Origin: JALYJZ01 sp964476895
GTDB taxonomy: Bacteria; Patescibacteriota; SICC01
Direction: 5' to 3'
DNA length: 15,515 nt
Assembly (NCBI GenBank): GCA_964476895.1
Contig: CAYZCS010000019.1
Location: 1 to 15,515 of the forward strand
The notes under the pieces were generated by a model. The model ran no database searches. It was not told where the DNA came from and saw only the letters and a program-made list of their open reading frames with translations. The position numbers were made by a program, and so were the translations under genes. Shown here piece after piece: positions 13,147 to 15,515 of this stretch. Within the stretch, counting starts at the first letter, position 1, and each line of letters starts with the position of its first letter.

Positions 13147-14883
13147 ATGCGGCACGAGCGCACGCGGCGGCTCGGACGACTGGGGAGCATAGCGGTCGCG
13201 GCCGGAGCGCTGGCGTGCGTGGTGGCCGCCGGCTTGCTGTGGTCGATGGTGCAGGCGGCCTCGAGCGGCCCGAACAGCCCGGGTACTGCCGTGAATGACA
13301 CGGGCATCGGTTCGGCGGCCTGGGGGTCTCCGGGGAATGCCACGGCTTCGGATAACAACCAGGCCTCGGCGAGCATCCCGCTGGACGCTGCTTCGAATTA
13401 CCTCAAGGCAACGGGTTTCGGATTCGCGATTCCGTCAGACGCGGCCATCGATGGTATCCAGGTCGAGGTGGAGCGGAAAGATACCAATATCGGCCACAAC
13501 GGCTACGTCGTCCGGGATAACGCGGTGCGGCTCGTGAAGGCCGGGGTGGTCGGGTCGACGGACCGTTCGAGCGCTTCTGACTGGCCGCTCTCCGACACAT
13601 ACGCCTCGTACGGTGGCAGCACCGACCAGTGGGGGGAGAGCTGGACCCCGGCGGACATCAACGGCTCAGGCTTCGGGTTCGCGATCTCCGCGCAGGCCAT
13701 CCGAAGCGGTGGTCCGCCGAACGGTTCTGAGACAGTCGACATCGACCATGTCCGGATCACGGTATTCTACAGCGTGCCTGCGTTCGACCAGTCGGGATTC
13801 CGCTGGTTCGCCAACGCCGACTCGACCGACGTCGGTTCGCCGCTGGCCGCCCAGGGCAATGCGGCGAGCGCACCGGCCCAGGGCACGCCGTTCCGGCTGC
13901 GGATGCTGCTCCACGTGAGCCAGGCCACGCTGGCCACCTCCGGGCAGGACTTCAAGCTGCAGTTCGCAGGGAAAGGGGCCGGCACCTGTGCCAGCCCGTC
14001 CGGCACGCCGAGCAGCTACACGGACGTGACCGGCTCCACGGCCATCGCGTATGCGGACAATGCTACGCCGGCCGACGGCGCGGCCTTGACCGGCAACGCC
14101 AACGACCCGACCCACGGCAGCGACACGGTCCGGAACCAAACGTATGAGGAGGCGAACACGTTCACCAACTCCCAGGCGTCGATCGCCTCCGGCGAGGACG
14201 GGCTCTGGGACTTCGCGCTGGTGGACAGCAGCGCGCCGGGGTCGACGCCGTATTGCTTCCGGGTCGTCCGGTCCGACGGCACGCTCCTGAGCTCGTACGT
14301 CTATCCGCAGATCACGACCGCCGGCGCCGGCGGCACCGTGTTCGACATCGTCGACTCGGGCGGCAACTCGGTAGCCAGCCCGTCGTATGCGATGAACGCC
14401 AAGACGGTCTCGTTCGACTGCGAGTCGGCGACCGGCACGTTCGGTACCAGCAGCCAGCGTCTCCGGGTGAGCAACGGCGGTACCGCCGAGAACTGGAACC
14501 TGACGCTGGCGGCGACGGACGGTCCGACGGACTTCTGGGACGGGACCAACGCCGATTACGACTTCAATGACAGTGGCGGTTCGCCGGCCGGCTGCGGGGA
14601 TGGGACGGATACCGACTCCCTGGCCGGCCAGCTCACGGTCGACCCGTCGGCGGGGACGATCTCGCCGGAGAGCGGCTGCACCACCACCGGCATCTCGAAG
14701 GGCACGTCGACCGCGTACGTCGAGGGGTCGGCCGACGAGGTCACCGTGCTGAGCGGTACCACGTCCAGCGATACGAACTGTTTCTGGGACTTTACGGGGA
14801 TCGGACTGGACCAGAAAGTGCCGTCCGAACAGCCGTCGGATACCACCTCGATCAACCTGACGCTGACGCTCGCGGTGACCTGA
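13147..14883 (+). CDS. Large secreted beta-sandwich protein with C-terminal WxL-like domain
   Basis: 578 residues. A basic start and hydrophobic segment (13-37) ending VQAA give a signal peptide. Domain 1 (about 45-208; 'YLKATGFGFAIPSDAAIDGIQV' and 'VDIDHVRITVFYS') and domain 2 (about 215-390; 'FRWFANADSTDVGSPLAAQ' and 'YCFRVVRSDGTLL') are beta-sandwich types often seen in CPR surface proteins, from memory. Domain 3 (about 395-578) is a WxL-like domain paralogous to the protein at 11227-11961: both have 'FGTS', then Trp-x-Leu (450-452 here), 'YDFND', 'GC.DG.D.DS.AGQLT.DP' and 'P.EQ'. Cys425, 483, 511 and 545 are present. It starts 2 nt after the DUF916-like gene, with AGAGGAA 6 nt before the ATG. 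It is probably held at the cell wall or by its DUF916-like neighbour. Confidence 0.85.
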   Translation: MRHERTRRLGRLGSIAVAAGALACVVAAGLLWSMVQAASSGPNSPGTAVNDTGIGSAAWGSPGNATASDNNQASASIPLDAASNYLKATGFGFAIPSDAAIDGIQVEVERKDTNIGHNGYVVRDNAVRLVKAGVVGSTDRSSASDWPLSDTYASYGGSTDQWGESWTPADINGSGFGFAISAQAIRSGGPPNGSETVDIDHVRITVFYSVPAFDQSGFRWFANADSTDVGSPLAAQGNAASAPAQGTPFRLRMLLHVSQATLATSGQDFKLQFAGKGAGTCASPSGTPSSYTDVTGSTAIAYADNATPADGAALTGNANDPTHGSDTVRNQTYEEANTFTNSQASIASGEDGLWDFALVDSSAPGSTPYCFRVVRSDGTLLSSYVYPQITTAGAGGTVFDIVDSGGNSVASPSYAMNAKTVSFDCESATGTFGTSSQRLRVSNGGTAENWNLTLAATDGPTDFWDGTNADYDFNDSGGSPAGCGDGTDTDSLAGQLTVDPSAGTISPESGCTTTGISKGTSTAYVEGSADEVTVLSGTTSSDTNCFWDFTGIGLDQKVPSEQPSDTTSINLTLTLAVT

Positions 14884-14913
14884 GTCTCGGTCCGCGCCGC
14901 TGGACGACCTCTG

Positions 14914-14919
14914 TAAACT
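14914..14919 (+). promoter_or_regulatory. Candidate -10 element of the P-type ATPase gene
   Basis: TAAACT within TGTAAACTGAA ends 6 nt before ATG 14926, the leaderless spacing also seen at msrA and the DUF5655-type gene. No convincing -35 is found. AAGG at 14921-14924 is too close to the ATG for a standard ribosome binding site. Confidence 0.4.
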
Positions 14920-14925
14920 GAAGGT

Positions 14926-15515
14926 ATGAAGTACCGCTGCTCGATGCATCCGGACGAAGTCTCGGACCAGCCGGGTCACTGCACGCAGTGCGGCATGGAG
15001 CTCGAGCCGGCCGCGGACGAGGCGGGCGAGCATGCCCACCATGCCGCCGTCGAACGCGACACCCAGATTCGCAGCCGCCTGTGGCGGTTCGTCCTGGCCG
15101 GCCTGCTCACGCTGCCGTCGCTGGTCGTCTCGATGACGCCGCTCGCGCTGCCGTACGAAGGCGCGCTCATGCTGGTCACGGTGGGGGTGGTCGTCTTCTG
15201 GTTCGGCCGGGAATTCTTCGCCGCGGGCATCCCGTCGTTCGTCCGCCGCGGCCGGCCGAACATGGACACGCTGATCGCCATCGGCACCGCGGCGGCCTGG
15301 GGACTTTCGGCGTACTACACGGTGCTGGGTTGGCTGGGGTCCGGTACGGGCGGGCCCGGCGCGATCGACTTCGCCGCGGAACCCGCCGGCCACGTCTTCT
15401 TCGAGACGGCGGGCGTGATCGTCACGCTGATCCTCCTCGGCCGCTACCTCGAGGCCCGCTCCAAGCGCCGGGCCGGCGACGCGATCGCCAAGCTGCTCGA
15501 GGTCGGGGCCAAGAA
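14926..15515 (+). CDS. Copper-type heavy-metal P1B ATPase, N-terminal part (runs off window)
   Basis: The first 196 residues are visible. 'YRCSMHPDEVSDQPGHCTQCGMEL' near 3-26 is the N-terminal heavy-metal-binding domain (Cys5, His8, Cys19, Cys22). A His-rich linker follows (HAHH at 36-39). Membrane helices at about 53-70 and 76-95 precede 'FWFGREFFAAGIPSF' and 'RPNMDTLIAIGTAAAW' (110-125), both typical of CopA/CopB-type copper pumps. 'FFETAGVIVTLILLGRYLEARSK' (158-180) is the next hallmark helix. The family uses ATP to expel copper or silver ions. The CPC/CPH transport motif, phosphorylation site and ATP-binding domain lie beyond the window, so exact metal choice and intactness cannot be judged. 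It is 42 bp downstream of the WxL-like gene with its own candidate -10. Confidence 0.93.
   Translation, partial: MKYRCSMHPDEVSDQPGHCTQCGMELEPAADEAGEHAHHAAVERDTQIRSRLWRFVLAGLLTLPSLVVSMTPLALPYEGALMLVTVGVVVFWFGREFFAAGIPSFVRRGRPNMDTLIAIGTAAAWGLSAYYTVLGWLGSGTGGPGAIDFAAEPAGHVFFETAGVIVTLILLGRYLEARSKRRAGDAIAKLLEVGAK

Noticed and set aside
14885..14907. Possible hairpin GTCC...GGAC after the large WxL-like gene
   Set aside because: Only a 4-bp stem with a long loop and no T-run; not enough for a terminator call.
13666..15393. Minus-strand open frame of 575 codons
   Set aside because: Runs antisense through both the WxL-like protein gene and the P-type ATPase gene, each with clear domains. The translation is low-complexity and Arg-rich.

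Overview
The window is mostly GC-rich DNA with a distinctly AT-richer block at about 5080-9390. The standard code is used: TGA acts as a stop (for example at 14881-14883) and no reading frame needs it as a sense codon. The best guess for the source is a Patescibacteria (CPR) genome, possibly Parcubacteria-like. This is an inference from protein style: a surface fibre with 'AFQIQNASG'-type beta-strand repeats and a CTGC segment, and secreted beta-sandwich proteins next to a DUF916-like protein. Promoters are sigma70-like. At several genes the -10 box ends only 6-7 nt before the start codon, as expected for leaderless mRNAs. No tRNA, rRNA, CRISPR array or insertion sequence was seen.

Layout. 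(1) 1-898, minus strand: the N-terminal 299 residues of a secreted fibre-like protein, divergent from (2) 1084-2763, a secreted protein with two xylan-binding-like (CBM60-type) modules and a polysaccharide-lyase-like C-terminal domain. (3) 2852-3799, an acidic, all-helical repeat-like protein of unknown function. (4) 3858-4507, an ArsR-family repressor and a YciI-like protein, with a 24-bp palindrome over the repressor's own promoter and start codon. (5) 4537-5073, msrA (methionine sulfoxide reductase A). (6) 5115-9258, an AT-rich defence block: a putative PD-(D/E)XK nuclease with a DUF5655-like tail, then a two-gene restriction-modification system resembling BcgI (a nuclease-methyltransferase fusion plus a two-TRD specificity subunit). 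A decayed GC-rich copy of the yciI and msrA 3' ends (6063-6310) lies between the two parts. (7) 9389-10192, a RecB/Cas4-like nuclease with paired cysteines. (8) 10393-14883, four cell-surface genes: a single-pass membrane protein, a secreted WxL-like protein, a DUF916-like membrane protein with a C-terminal LysM, and a large secreted protein ending in a second WxL-like domain. (9) 14926-end, the start of a copper-type P1B ATPase.

The most interesting system is 11227-14883. It combines two paralogous WxL-like proteins with a membrane-anchored DUF916-like partner, which parallels the WxL/WxL-interacting-protein loci of Firmicutes, here in a probable CPR genome and with a LysM domain on the predicted inside of the membrane. 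Upstream, at 10220-10274, are five direct repeats on an 11-bp period that could bind an OmpR/PhoB-type regulator. The second theme is the defence island and the broken msrA copy that marks its assembly.
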